64,000 bases of DNA, taken from contig JAMAHW010000072.1 in the NCBI GenBank assembly GCA_023627715.1, positions 1 through 64,000 on the forward strand, read 5' to 3'. The notes under the pieces were generated by a model. That model was given only the letters and a program-made list of their open reading frames with translations. It ran no database searches and was not told the DNA's origin. A program made the translations under genes and the position numbers. The stretch comes from Periconia sp. R9002. Taxonomy: Eukaryota > Ascomycota > Dothideomycetes > Pleosporales > Periconiaceae. This document shows, piece by piece, positions 45,471 through 61,636 of the stretch (within the stretch, counting starts at the first letter, position 1; every line of letters starts with the position of its first letter).

Positions 45471-46761
45471 ATGGCACAACGCACTTTTGTTTTTCATAGC
45501 GATGACGAGTCCCGGAGTATGCGCAAGACTTTTGGAGAAGGAGAAACGATCACCATTCCCCAACCTAATGGCCGAGGAGCTATTAGGTGGGAAGCGTCGG
45601 CCGATGAAATCAAGCTGATTCGAGCACGATCGCGCGTCCTCGACATTGAACTTCAAAAGCATGGTGGTACAGAAGTGGGTATCTTCGCGGATCCAGAGCG
45701 TGGCATTACGTGTGACGCGATATACTACGTCATCCGTCGTTTGGGGGAGAGAGACAAACCTACCCAGAAAGGCCTGAACCATCTCTTCGCTCTCAGACGG
45801 GTGTGCTGCGCAATATGGTTTCTTAAATGCGATAAGGAATTCTTCGGTGATATGGCTGAATCTATATTAGATGCTTACGAGAAGTCTTCTCCTACTGTGG
45901 GAGACAAGAGTCTTTCTGAAACTGAAAAAGTAACTTCCTTGGCTATCGTCGCCCTTGTCTTCAACCACCGGGGCAATGGTAAATTTAATCGGCACCTAGA
46001 GGAGTTTATTTGGAGTTCAAATGTGATACCGGAGTGCCCCATGAGAAAGCTTTGTCAATCTCTTCGTGGTGAGTATTGGACAACCCTGTAGATGTGGCAA
46101 CTTTTTGACGGCCATAGATATTCGAGAAAGTATCATCATTTACATATACAAGTTTTTCCACGAATATACTTTGCAGCTTTGCACCTGCCGCTGTGATTCG
46201 GAGCCGGAATTGAATGTGAAATCATGGTTGATCAATCAGGATGGATGTTCCGATATCGGGTTGAATTTCAGGAAATCGTGGGAGGATACCCGTGGCAACC
46301 CTTACGCACAAAAGGTCCTAGAGCAGTGCCCCAAAGAGTTTTACGAAAATATAATGGCACATTTCTCAAGTGCAGTTGAACAAAACACTGTCAACGTTGA
46401 AGAGCGCCAGAGGACTTTTTCTTCTGCGGGTCAGACCTTTAGAGGTGGGGCGGGTGGATCGGTAGGACGGTTTCTTGGAGGTTTGGTCTCCATCAACGGA
46501 GATAAGGACAGAGTAAAGGAAAATGGAAGGAGGGATGAAGTCAATGCGAAAGAACTTATCCGGAATATCTCTGAGAAAGCGAAGGGATTGGAAGAGGAGT
46601 TGAGGAGAGAGATCGAAAAGCTGATCCAAGGTTTGCATCTTGACACGGATAAACCGCATTCGAGTGGGGAAAATTCGAGTGGGAGACAAATGGGTAGCAA
46701 CCAGTGGTACCCAAACGGCACTCAGGAATGCATGAGGACTCATGATTTTAAGGAACCTTAG
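45471..46761 (+). CDS. unknown protein, 413 aa
   Basis: Two exons (45471-46068, 46118-46761; intron 46069-46117). I do not recognise the family. The start MAQRTFVFHSDDES is the likeliest; an in-frame ATG at 45375 would add 32 residues. The N-terminal half is globular and mixed, with RRLGERDKPTQKGLNH, a Cys pair in RVCCAIWF and a helical SLSETEKVTSLAIVAL stretch. In outline this resembles a degenerate fungal BTB-like fold, but I cannot prove it. The C-terminal part has a Gly-rich stretch (FRGGAGGSVGRFLGG), then a charged coiled-coil-like helix ELIRNISEKAKGLEEELRRE, then a disordered end. No signal peptide or membrane segment. Divergent from the Amt gene. Confidence 0.6.
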
Positions 46762-47835
46762 GTAAAAGGAAGGGTAGTCTTGAGCCGCTGGAACCCGCCA
46801 GCGAAGAAATCCATGACAATAGATTCTGAGAACAATAAAGGCTTGAAGTATGCTAGATGTATATGTAAAGAGACACAAAGTATGGAAGTCATTTGACATA
46901 AAGGACGATAAAAGCAATAATGCGGGGTTTCCTGATTTATAGCAGTCTGTTCTCAAGCACATATCACCTGATTGTAATCCCTTGGGGTATTCTTCTTACG
47001 TAAATCAGCTCGTCTGTCAGTCATTTCATGGTGTCAGCTAGCAGGGCATGCACTAAATCATCCCTGCTCTTTTTCGCGTAGAGTACTCTTACTACCGAAC
47101 CCTAATACCTGAACATACCTAACTCTAATAAAAGCTTAAGTCATTTGGGTGTTGCGGGTAGATTGCTCGTCGCTCGGATTAACTCGCAAACGCCCCTACA
47201 GCAATCCAGGTACGGGGCTCTGCAGACCTGCTGTTGCTGAACAACTCGTCTATGAACGACCGCCGGCTCCGCCGCTACTACGTGCACTATACTGCATTAT
47301 GCTGAAATTAAAACTCTTCTGTAGCAACTTGTCTCTATATGACCGCGGGACGTCGACTTTACCTCTTTTTACTAAAATGTATAAAACTTGCCCACTGCGA
47401 CACTAAAGTTCTTGTGACACGAATGGGAGCGGGGGGCAGGCGGATGTATTTCCATGGTGGTAATATAGAGGCGATCGAGCTGCACTAAGCGTAGCGAGGG
47501 CTCTCGATGTATTGTAGTGCACAAATACTCGTTGAATACAACAATATAATGTGACCAATGGAATTGTTGGTTTAGGATGTGTGATGCACTCCCGCGGCAT
47601 GAAATGAAATACAACTGAAAGGACCTTCGCCAATCCAACGAACGTGTGGTTTGTTATTAGCCTATTTTTCCTCAAAATAAGCGTTCATAAGTACGAGTAG
47701 GGGTTCAACAATGTTCCATTTTAGCTAAAATGTCCGATAGCATGAACGATGATCTGCCATTAAACAAAGGGTCATGCTGAGAGCCCAACTCATCGAATCA
47801 GAGAGGGTTTAGACACAGCCTCCTCCGAAGGACGA
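46762..47835. other. intergenic, no gene seen
   Basis: About 1.07 kb. Only short unrelated frames; none has a recognisable motif or a plausible splice pattern. Base composition is mixed. Confidence 0.4.
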
Positions 47836-48480
47836 AATCCTTATCGGACCATTTGCGTGACTACCTATTAGTTGTAAGCTATTCAAACAACCTCAAGGTT
47901 ACCACTATTATCCCCAAGCTCATCCCCATCTCTCCTTCTCGGCCTAGTCTCCAGCTCACTTATGTGCGCGACCCTGCTCGGCTCTATGTTGCATCACTAC
48001 TTTCCCACCTTCTCCCTTCCGCAAAACCCTACTCCACTGCGTCTTCCTAGTCTCTGCATTCTTAATCATTGCACCGGCAGGTGTTTCATCTAAGACAGCG
48101 GTGTTTTGGGCATTCATGCTTTTTGAGGCATGCATCGGGGTGTATTTCCCAACGATGAGTCTGCTGAAGGGAAATGTTATGGAAGAGGAGATGAGGGCTA
48201 TTGTGTATAGGCTTATACGTCTACCTCTGAATGGGTACGTGGTTTGGATCTTGGGGGCAGTGAGTGTTGGACGAGAAGAAGAGCATGGTGAGAGTCAGGG
48301 GAAGGTTGCAGCAAGAGATTGGGCATTTGTGGTGTGCGGGGTGGTTGCTGGTGAGTGTGATTCTTCTTGTTATGTTAGCTTAGGGATTTGCAGCAGGTCT
48401 TGGCTCGAGGGAAGGATGATGCTGAAGCTCATAGGTCATGCTGACGTGGGATTACGGAAATTCATTCACTGCGTAGAGTT
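47836..48480 (+). pseudogene. BTB scrap plus MFS_5 (molybdate-anion transporter-like) relic
   Basis: At 47855-47900 the frame DYLLVVSYSNNLK matches the BTB relic at 33250-33290, with 22 identical bases. It runs directly into MFS_5-type sequence: LLLGLVSSSLMCATLLGSML, HHYFPTFSLPQNPTPLR, then after a one-base shift VSAFLIIAPAGVSSKTA and VFWAFMLFEACIGVYFPTMS, EEMRAIVYRLIRLPLNGYVV. This is the C-terminal half of MFSD5-like transporters. The N-terminal half is absent, so this is a broken fragment. Confidence 0.65.
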
Positions 48481-48524
48481 TCTCCTTCCTACGGCCGCAC
48501 TGGCTGCTCCAACACTTGGATATC

Positions 48525-51500
48525 CTAATATCTGTATACGTCCCGTTGACTCTCCTCTACCGCCATTCTTAATCTTCTCCGCCAATCCTTCTGCTCCTCT
48601 TCATGATCGGCAGAACTAATCTGCAGTGCAAATTCCAATTCTAAATCTGCTCCTACTGTTTCCACTGGCTTCGTAACCTTCTCATGAGCTACATACGACG
48701 AGGGTTGGTGGAAAGGATTATTTGAAGACGGGTGTGGAAAAGGATTCAGTCCCGGCTGAGCAGGCGCATGAAGGATGTCGTTGAAGGTGGGGGTACTATT
48801 CTGAGTCTGCGGTTGGCCAGTAGGACGGAGGATGTCGTCAAAGGTTGGGGTGCGATGCTGAGTCCGGGGCTGTGCGGCCGCAGTTGGAGGCGACGAGTAG
48901 GCATTGTTGGTGTTATAATATTCGTAAGTGCTCGATGGGGCGGCAGAGAAGCCTGACGAGGTGGAGACCGGTGCTGTTGGTAGCTGCAATGTATATGTTA
49001 GAAGATATATTGGTTGTAAGTGTGTATTGCTCTTTACCATCTGTGGAGAACGTGTCAGCTTCGGCTGTGGCATGTTCATTGCTGGAGTATGACTGCGCGA
49101 GAAAGGGGGCGGATCGGTGTCTGTGGCTGAATAGGACATATTATGGCCCCCTTCATGTTGGCCTGTCTTGTGATTTTTGAAAGGAAAAGTAGATATTCTG
49201 CTTTCCTCTTGAGGCTGCTCAGGTGGCAGATTTGTAGTCAGATTCCTGCGGTGCCGTGATGGATTGCGTGATGAACTGTGTGATTCTTGCTGCCCGTGAC
49301 CATGGTCACTTGAAAATCTGTCACGCCTTGTGCAGCTCGATGGTACCTCCATTGAACGAGGTCGTGTCTCTAGTAGTTGAAACGGCTTATTTTCATCGCG
49401 CAAACTGAGTTTCGAGAATTTCGCCTTCAGGCTAAGTCCTCGTGAGACCTTTTCTGGGGTAACTCGAGCCACTACATCATCTGATTGGCGACGGTCCGAA
49501 TCTTTCAAGCCGTGTGGCTGGGTGCTAAGATTTTGCTCCGAATTGCTCATTAGCCCTCCGGGTCGTAGCAACGCCGTTCCCTTTCCACTCAGTGTGTTGA
49601 TCGACGGGATGCCTCGACGAGTCCCAGATCTTGAAACTGTGTTCTCAGGGACCTCATCTCCCTCTTCGGTGTCTACTACTTCTTTTCGAGTGTCAGATCA
49701 TGGAATTGCGGTATGATGAATGTCTCTTACCAGCACGATCGATCTCCTTGAAGAAGTCACGAGGAAAACCACTGATGGGATAGCCTTTGATCCGGCCTGA
49801 CGAAGTGTGGAGATGAAGTCTGATCTCCGCATCGCTGCCAGTTGTTGATGCGGTCAGTTCAATTTCGCGAACATTAAATTCACCGTGGCTCGCCATTCTT
49901 TCAATGTGCGAGGAATCGAGCTTGATCTGCGCTATGTTAGTATCTTTGTAATTAAACGAGAACACCGATGCAAGCTTACCATGTCCCTACCATGTTGTTC
50001 GACACCGTCCCAAATATCAAAATAAGGCTGAAAGTCCGCTCTTTGGTGCTTTTTAAAGAATACACCCATTTCCTTTGCCCACTTTGACGATTCTTCGAAG
50101 CGGCATTGTAGCTTACCTACAAAACTTAGCTAAAAATAAAACGACAATCGATTTATTCTGCGGCGCTGACCTTTCACTCTAGCAGTTCCCCGTGACACAT
50201 CTCTTGTGGCATGTGTTCGCTCAAAATAGAAGCTGCTTGCAACGAGTCGGAAGACAATATCCTCAAGTTTAGTTCTGATTTCAGGCTCCTCCAACGATTG
50301 GGCAACATCTAGCTGAAGTTGTTCAACCTCGCCTTTCGCATCGAGTTGAGGGGGGGTACGACCGATATCTGGGTTCATGCGAATATAACGGCGCAGATCT
50401 TCTCGATGAGCAGTGCCTTGTTCTGTTGCGTCTAGGAACTCTTCCCACTGACGCTCGCAGTTTATCGAGTCACTCAACTTATTGATCTATATTGTATAAG
50501 TTCAAATCGTAGCGAGAGCCCACATCATACTGACCGCTGCCTTCCCATATTGAAATAAACCAGCAAAATGCTTCACCTTGCTGGTTGCCTTCAATTTTTG
50601 TTCTACGTGGTTGTCAGACGATGTTCTTTTGCGTCTAAATCAATTAGCGATGATAGAATGAAGAGGGCGCAAACCACCCACTGTGCTTCGAACTTCTTGG
50701 TGCGAAGCTTCTCCACCACAGCTTGCTGGTGCTGAGATGTGCCAATCGATAGTAGTACGTCTGGGTGGTTATCTTGCACGTCTGGCCACAGTAGTTGCCG
50801 CTCTCGGTTTCCGACCTTTGCTGGATTGTTATTGTGGAACGCCCCATCGAGATAAGTTTCTTGAGTGATTGGGTGGACGAATGGCTTGAAGAATGGCGTG
50901 GCGGCGGCGGTCGCTGCCCCAGCTTCCCATATCTTCATCTCGGCATGCGGCTCGCTAGGCCTCAGGAACTCGTAATTCTGCTTGTTTTCCTTGGGATTCT
51001 TGCGGCAATAGTTCGCGACAACGATCCCTTTGGTGGCGACTTCGTTTGTAGTGGTCACGGCTACACGAGCTACATTGTCCGAGTCTTGGCTCCCACCGAA
51101 CAGATATTTCCATCCGAGTGATTCAGCTAGGGCCTCATGAAGTGGTGTAGTCTTCCATGTGCTTCCGTGGCTAGCCGTTGTAAGGTACTGGAGAGGTGCA
51201 ATGCTATGAAATTCTCGAGGGGTGAATGCTTTATTGCAGAGACGCTTGAATTCATCGATGCATTTCTGGACAGGCCATTGTTTCACAGCGAGTGCGAGCG
51301 CAATAATTCCTCCAGTGCTGTTGTTTGTCAGATAACTATAACTTTCTGTTCGGTGATTTGAGAATTCCAAGAAAGTTTTTTTGGCCACACCTGGGCACTA
51401 TCAGTTTTGACCTATTTCTATATATGATAGATGGGAACTGGGAGTGTCGGGTAGTGGCCGTAAACTTCTGGAGAGCTCCGATATACGAACCTTGTTCCAA

Positions 51501-54056
51501 CAATGAGGTCGAAAAAAGCAGTAATTGGAATCTGCACGCCCAGCGTCTTTTGAATTTGGCTGAGCACTTCAAGTTCTGCAATACCACGGATACCTCCCCT
51601 TGGCCTATATTAGCTCTGGTATGTACTTACGCTTGCGTATACGTACCCATCGAGAGAGAGGATACGGACACCTGCAAAATCAGGCTTCATCCGGATCCGC
51701 CAAGGGCTTTTCCAATTGCAATCGTCGGTATGTAAAGGGCACCCTTTCATCTCGATTGTGCAATTCTTCACCGTTCCAAATGCCTTGACACACTCCTGTA
51801 TGGCACTTTGTTAGCATCGTTCTTGAAAAATCGATGATTCCGTTGGTAACTCAGACTCCTTCAAAGTATTCAAGGCGTCTACGGGATTCTTACGGTGCAT
51901 AGAACATGACCACATCGTAGGACGTGTTCGGGAGGCCGCATAAGACAGCATAGACAAGTAGCGTGACTATCAAACTTGGATGCACCACCGACATCAAGAT
52001 AGAAATCCGAGATATTGCGGGCATGCAGTCTCCGAATAGGGCCCAGCGGACCAGTCGCCTCGGCGCTATCGTCCTCACGTTTCAAAGCTTCTTGCGCATC
52101 TCGGAGTCGGGTCTTCAGTGAGTTCAACCATATAGTTTTGTAACTGTCCGCAGTGAAGCTTGAATAGTAGCCACCATCCGTCACTTTGCCTTGATCGTTC
52201 TGGTGGCCCTTCTCATGGCTCTTGCTTACGTTGACACATCGTCCTTTCTTGGGATGAGAAAACTCGCAAGGCCAATGCGAGGAGCAAAACTTAACGAGAG
52301 CATCTTCGAAGTTTGGCTGATAATCTGCAAATAAGTCATGTGGTTTTCCTTCTATCAGTCAGCAAATGCTAGTATTGGCTGGATACATCATACCCTTCCT
52401 ATAGGTTGTGCAATCATAAAGGAAGCACGAAGCCACCAAGAAACTCAACTTCTCGAAGATCCACTGCCCGGATCCATTCGGGTACTGCCGTTGGATCATG
52501 AGAGCGACGTTGAGAATGCGGTCGCCTAGGTTCTGGGGTATAGGATTTCGAATCAGAGAATAGGTCTTGAAGTCGAATGCCTGATTCAGGTTTCTCGAGA
52601 AGTGCGTGAACGCTTGTTGGATATAAAAGCTCAGGTCTTCGGCCGAAGATAGAAGGCCGACCTTCTGCTTGTTTAGATATGAGACCTTACAGGTCTCCAA
52701 AATGGTGCCATGAAGTTGCGATACTTGCCTTGAGAGCCGAGGGAGGTCTTTAGCTTCCGGAAGACGGACCACTTGAAACGAAGCATAATAGCAGCGAAGA
52801 AGCTCGTGAAGATTTCTGATGGGCCTTTTTCTCTTTCTCCATTTCTCCACGAGCTTTGTAACTTGCGAGCTGCTGTTAGCCGGATTTATTAGGTGGTCGT
52901 TCGCCGCCAGTAAGTCATTTGTTGCTTCTTGGACAGACCAGAGATTGGAATGAATACGGGTGTTGGTGAAATTAAGAGCGATAATTGCATGAGGCAGCGT
53001 ACCTTGATTGGTACTAGCTTCGAGCGAAGAAGATGCCCAATCGAGCAATTTTGGAAGCACATGGTGTTCGAACGTTCTGAGATGTATTAGCCACACGTCA
53101 TCTACTGGTTCGAAGCAAACCCACTTGGGATTATTCAACACGAAAACAACAACATCAGAGAAGGTGTAAAGGAGTCGAGGATAGAGCTGTGTGACAGCAT
53201 GCTGACGAGTTCGAGTCTCGTCTGACGTGGCCCATTCGAGTGAACGTGCCCGCAGCCCCAGTTTGCGGGAGGTGTCCATCTTCGACTGTCTCCGCGAATG
53301 CGCTCCGATAGGTATACGTTCCCCTGCATTGAGCCCCTCACAGTCGGCATAGAAGATTGGTCTCTCTTCTTCCCATGTAGCGGGGTCGGCGTATAGGTGA
53401 ACATCTGCGGAGGTGGGGGTTGAATCGTGTAGAGGACTGCCTGGGACAGGTGCTCGGAAAGTAGACTTGTTCGCTTCGTACTTGGACCGATCGTACTCGA
53501 TCAACATCTTGATCAAGGTACTCTTGCCAGCACTCGTCTCGCCTATAAAGGATACGAGTTGTGGGTACTTGATGTGATCTGGGTCGGGGCAGTTTGCTAT
53601 TAGTTGCTTGAAAGTGTCGAAGTCTTGAAGGAATGGTCGTTCGTCCTGGTATCTTTCGATTCCTATGGCGTCGTCAGAAGTGTATTCATGTCAGTAGTAT
53701 CTTCATCCTTCAAATTCGCGGGGAATAATCTTAGTAGATTGGTACACGTTATGGATCTCTCGAAAGTTTGATAACTCACCAAACCATGTCGTGTTTCTAT
53801 CTTGGCTATGGAGCTCCTCGAGATCTTTCTCTGTCGTCGGTGTGTCGAGAATCCTTTTGAGACGTACACATTGTAAGTACTCTTTGTATTTTAGCTTCTC
53901 GTGGTCCGAGGATACATGTGTTGGTTGAAGGGGCCAGCATTTTTCGCAAAGGCAGCTTTTGCAGTCCGCGCAAAAGAACAATTCTCTTTCTTGATCATTT
54001 CTATCATCGCATCGTGGATCCTTACATACACCTTGTAAAGAACTCGTGGTAGCCAT
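48525..54056 (-). CDS. patatin phospholipase with GTPase-like P-loop, RING and UIM-like tail (copy 2)
   Basis: Multi-exon gene from ATG 54056 to TAG at 48525. Exons 54056-53780, 53662-52394 and from 52324 on are clear; later introns include 51.9-51.8 kb, one splitting GTS/TG (about 51.4-51.3 kb), one before DTEEGDEVPEN, and an in-frame one at about 48986-49039. Order: Cys-rich zinc-binding start (CADCKSCLCEKCW); P-loop GETSAGKST and switch-II-like DCEGLNAG; helical region; RING CLCCLMRPPEHVLRCGHVLCT joined to ECVKAF, ending CPLH; patatin ILSLDGGGIRGIAELE, GTSTGG and DGAFHNNNP; then a C2-like beta region; then a 300-residue disordered tail. The tail holds a twice-repeated TPTFxDIL box and ends in two UIM-like motifs (LELEFALQISSADHEE and LRMAVEESQRD). 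Unlike copy 1, its Walker A is canonical. Likely roles are lipid hydrolysis coupled to ubiquitin signalling; this is inferred from domains only. Confidence 0.85.
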
Positions 54057-54962
54057 TTTCGTAACAGCATGACACGAGGGACAGGACGTTGAAGTAGACG
54101 AGGCTGGGCGAGAGGCCGCTCAGACTGGCACTCCTCAGTTTCCGAGGTCGGGTAAGAGATCGCGAACAACGAACAGAAAGCGCCTGGTTAAATACAACAG
54201 CTTTTTGCGGCTCGAATAATGGTATACGGCTAATTTGCTTTGGGGGCCAATTGGTCGACCAGGTGGCGCGGTCCAGCCTTCTTTTCGAAGCCCTACCTGA
54301 GGGCGGGATCGACTGTAACCGCTGTGGCTTCTTATCAAGACAGCGAAAACGTGTCAGCTGCGGCTGAGTATTAGCCATCTTCAAGAAGCACTTTTTGTTA
54401 CTTATATAGGCACCTATAGTACCTTTACCAACCGATCTATTAGCACTAATTTATAGACTAGACTTCAGGTTTATTCAATACCTTCATTTTTCGGACTCTG
54501 TTCAATGATAATAGATCCTCTGCGGAGCGTTTTCCGCAGACGGTCCAGTTAGACAAAGGCTGAAGAATGGTAGGTAAACCGCCTGCATCCACAGCCTCGC
54601 CGAACTGACAATACGAAGCACACTTCCGATCTCAGGTTCTAGAGTAGCATGGCACCTTCCCAGAGTGTACGTGGCTGGTACAGTGTAACATTCTTTCCGA
54701 CAAATACTTTCGTTGAGCGCCGTTCATCCCACCAATCATGCGAGGAATCAACTTCCGCTTGTCGGCTCCAGGTGGCGACTCGTGACGGCCGCGTCTATAA
54801 CGTGTCAGCCTTGTCGAGCTTAGAACAGCTGTTTCGTATAGCAGAGGAGTCCGCATTGGCATTAGTGGAACCTAAGGGCGTTCCTTTCTAAAATTAGCGT
54901 AGAAGTAACTCCTAGAAGGCATAGAAGGCTACCTCCAAACTATTATTAAACCTTGACCTTGC
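54057..54962. other. intergenic with a short perfect hairpin
   Basis: About 900 bp between patatin copy 2 and the membrane-protein stop. It contains the patatin promoter. A perfect 8-bp-arm inverted repeat (TCTGCGGA, 6-nt loop, TCCGCAGA) lies at 54519-54540. A minus-strand open frame at 54022-54384 is Arg/Ser-rich and has no family I recognise; I treat it as 5' leader. Confidence 0.4.
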
Positions 54963-56316
54963 TTAGACGACGACGAATGCGTCTCTTGGCTTATCAATTA
55001 AGTGGTCCTGGTGGGTAGCCACCGATACCTGATAATCGTCCTTGTGTAATGAACCGTCGCCGCGCAGGTAAGTTAAGTCGATTTCCGAAAGTGTTTGACC
55101 TCGCACAATTCCATGTGCAGCGTTCATATTGTAATCACTCGCAGCGGGCCGCTTGCTAGTCGAGCGTGAGGAGATCGACTTAGTCCATTTGGAGAATGCG
55201 TTTCGTAGGCTTCGGCGCTTCACCTCGACGAGTTTTGGCAACGTGATGATACAAGATACGATGATTCCCAAGGTCATCTCGGCGATACACGACAATCCTA
55301 CCCAGAGGCTGTTGTATGACGCTTCCGAGCTTGCCGCGATCATTTGGAAACCGAAGTAGATCATGGCAGCGGAGGCGATGCAGGCTCTACAATAGCGTAA
55401 ATCAATCTTCTACGCTCTCGGAAACGGAGACCTACAGTAGACCAAGCGCTAGCAGTGAGAACACAGACAACTTCTTCTTGAGCGGAATCTGCAACTGCCA
55501 CAGTGTCCGTGTCGGAAGCGCGAGAATCGTTACATCGGAGAATATGTTGATAGCCGCGGCCGACCGAATAATGGCTGTGTAGCCAATGCAGCGGCCTCCA
55601 GTGACGAAAGGATTCCATATTTTCTTTCGGGAGACGCAGGCCCCGATACTCAATGACGTCCCGATGATGTAGTATATGCCGTTCAAAGTGATCAAAATCC
55701 GCGCGCCGTAGTACAAGAACCTGTTGACTTCTTTGTGTGGCGCAAAAATGCTCAAATACTGGAGTAGGATAGCTAGTTTGATAAAGACGATGCCTGGACT
55801 GTAGATGATTTCTTCGATGTTCACATACTACGAAGCGTCAGACCATGCACTACAAAGATCAGTAACCACTTACATAGAGGAATCTGATCATGTGTTTTAG
55901 TTGGAGGCTCCATTGATGCACACCGCCGCCTTCTTTCTTAATCTTGCCTCCCACGGAGACAAATCCGATGAGGATAGCCTACCATACAGTTAGCTCGTCC
56001 ATTTCAGTAACGAAATGGCCCTCATTGTACGAAGGCACCTATTATAGCGTCTGCGATGACGTTAGCTAGCCAGAAGAGCAAAGAGGTGCCCGAGTCTTCA
56101 CTCACAGTCGCTCAGATCCGTCCGACGTATAATGAATATCTTTGTGTACATGCGGAGCATCAAAAAGATGCCAGAAAGCGTAAGGCACAAGAACACGCAG
56201 ACCAGGAACAACTTTTGTTCGTCGGAGACATTGGTGAAATGGGGTATAACTCCGGGTGGCGGGTGCAAGGCAGGCCCCTCGAGGCTTGCTTGCATCGAAG
56301 TGGCATTCTTCGACAT
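54963..56316 (-). CDS. rhodopsin-like 7-TM integral membrane protein
   Basis: Five exons (56316-56106, 56050-56031, 55978-55874, 55827-55436, 55386-54963) give 383 aa; the second exon is only 20 nt but is needed to keep frame and yields SDYAIIGAFAILIGFVSVGG. Same fungal integral-membrane (PF20684-type) family as the gene at 26350: extracellular start, LFLVCVFLCLTLSGIFLML, RMYTKIFIIRR loop, GGGVHQWSLQLKH (the conserved G-G-x-H-x-W loop), IFAPHKEVNRFLYYG, AINIFSDVTILALP and SLWVGLSCIAEMTLGIIVSC. Hydrophilic C-terminal tail of about 100 residues. No CFEM domain. Role unknown; members are candidate surface sensors. Confidence 0.85.
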
Positions 56317-60960
<4,644 letters not shown>

Positions 60961-61636
60961 ATTATTTCCATCGATACTCTAAACTAAGCTTTATTTCCGC
61001 TGCGGAACCAAAATAGGTCTCGTGATTACCTACGCGCTTTGTACAAGTGAGATTCTTAACCACCTTCGATACTTTAATGAGTGTTTTGGGCCGAATACAT
61101 AGGCTTAATCCGGTGGTGGGTAGCACGGGCTAGCCGCCCTCTGTTGACAAGTGATTGTGAAATCATGATTTCTAAGTTGATAAACTCGTACAGCCGGCTT
61201 TACGGCAAAGATTTCCGCTTCCGGGTACTGAGTTCTGGCTGATACGTCAGAAAATCTCGGTAATCGGGAATAAAGGTTGCGCCATATTGGATCAGCAAAG
61301 CACGCGTCCGTTCCGAAGACTCATATCTACGATCCTGCACTCGTGACTCGCGGGTATTCACCCGCTGCATGCCACAGCCATTCATGTGTTCGATCAACGT
61401 CACATTTTGGCTCTTGGGGGTGAGATCTCGATGGTAATTTGATGATGCGCATGCGAACGTACCCAATGATCTGCATCCTGCCCAATAAGGTAATAGCGGG
61501 GTTGCGAAATGATCTATCTATGCGTGGAGAGAGCCCGCCTCAAACTTGTTAATAGTGGAGAGGATTTGCTTGGCTTTGGACTTCGGTCTTTTTTGAATAA
61601 CGCCTTTGATTCATCTGCAACTTCGACGTGGTGATA
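60961..61636 (+). promoter_or_regulatory. spacer between halogenase and O-methyltransferase
   Basis: 676 bp between two genes in the same direction: halogenase 3' UTR and methyltransferase promoter. I see no additional gene. Confidence 0.4.

Noticed and set aside
54022..54384. Arg/Ser-rich minus-strand frame upstream of patatin copy 2
   Set aside because: Looks like leader sequence; a zinc cluster (Zn2Cys6) was considered but the six-cysteine spacing is absent.
54519..54540. Hairpin as a terminator or regulatory RNA
   Set aside because: Eight-bp arms occur by chance at this window size, and bacterial-type terminators do not apply to a fungal nuclear gene.
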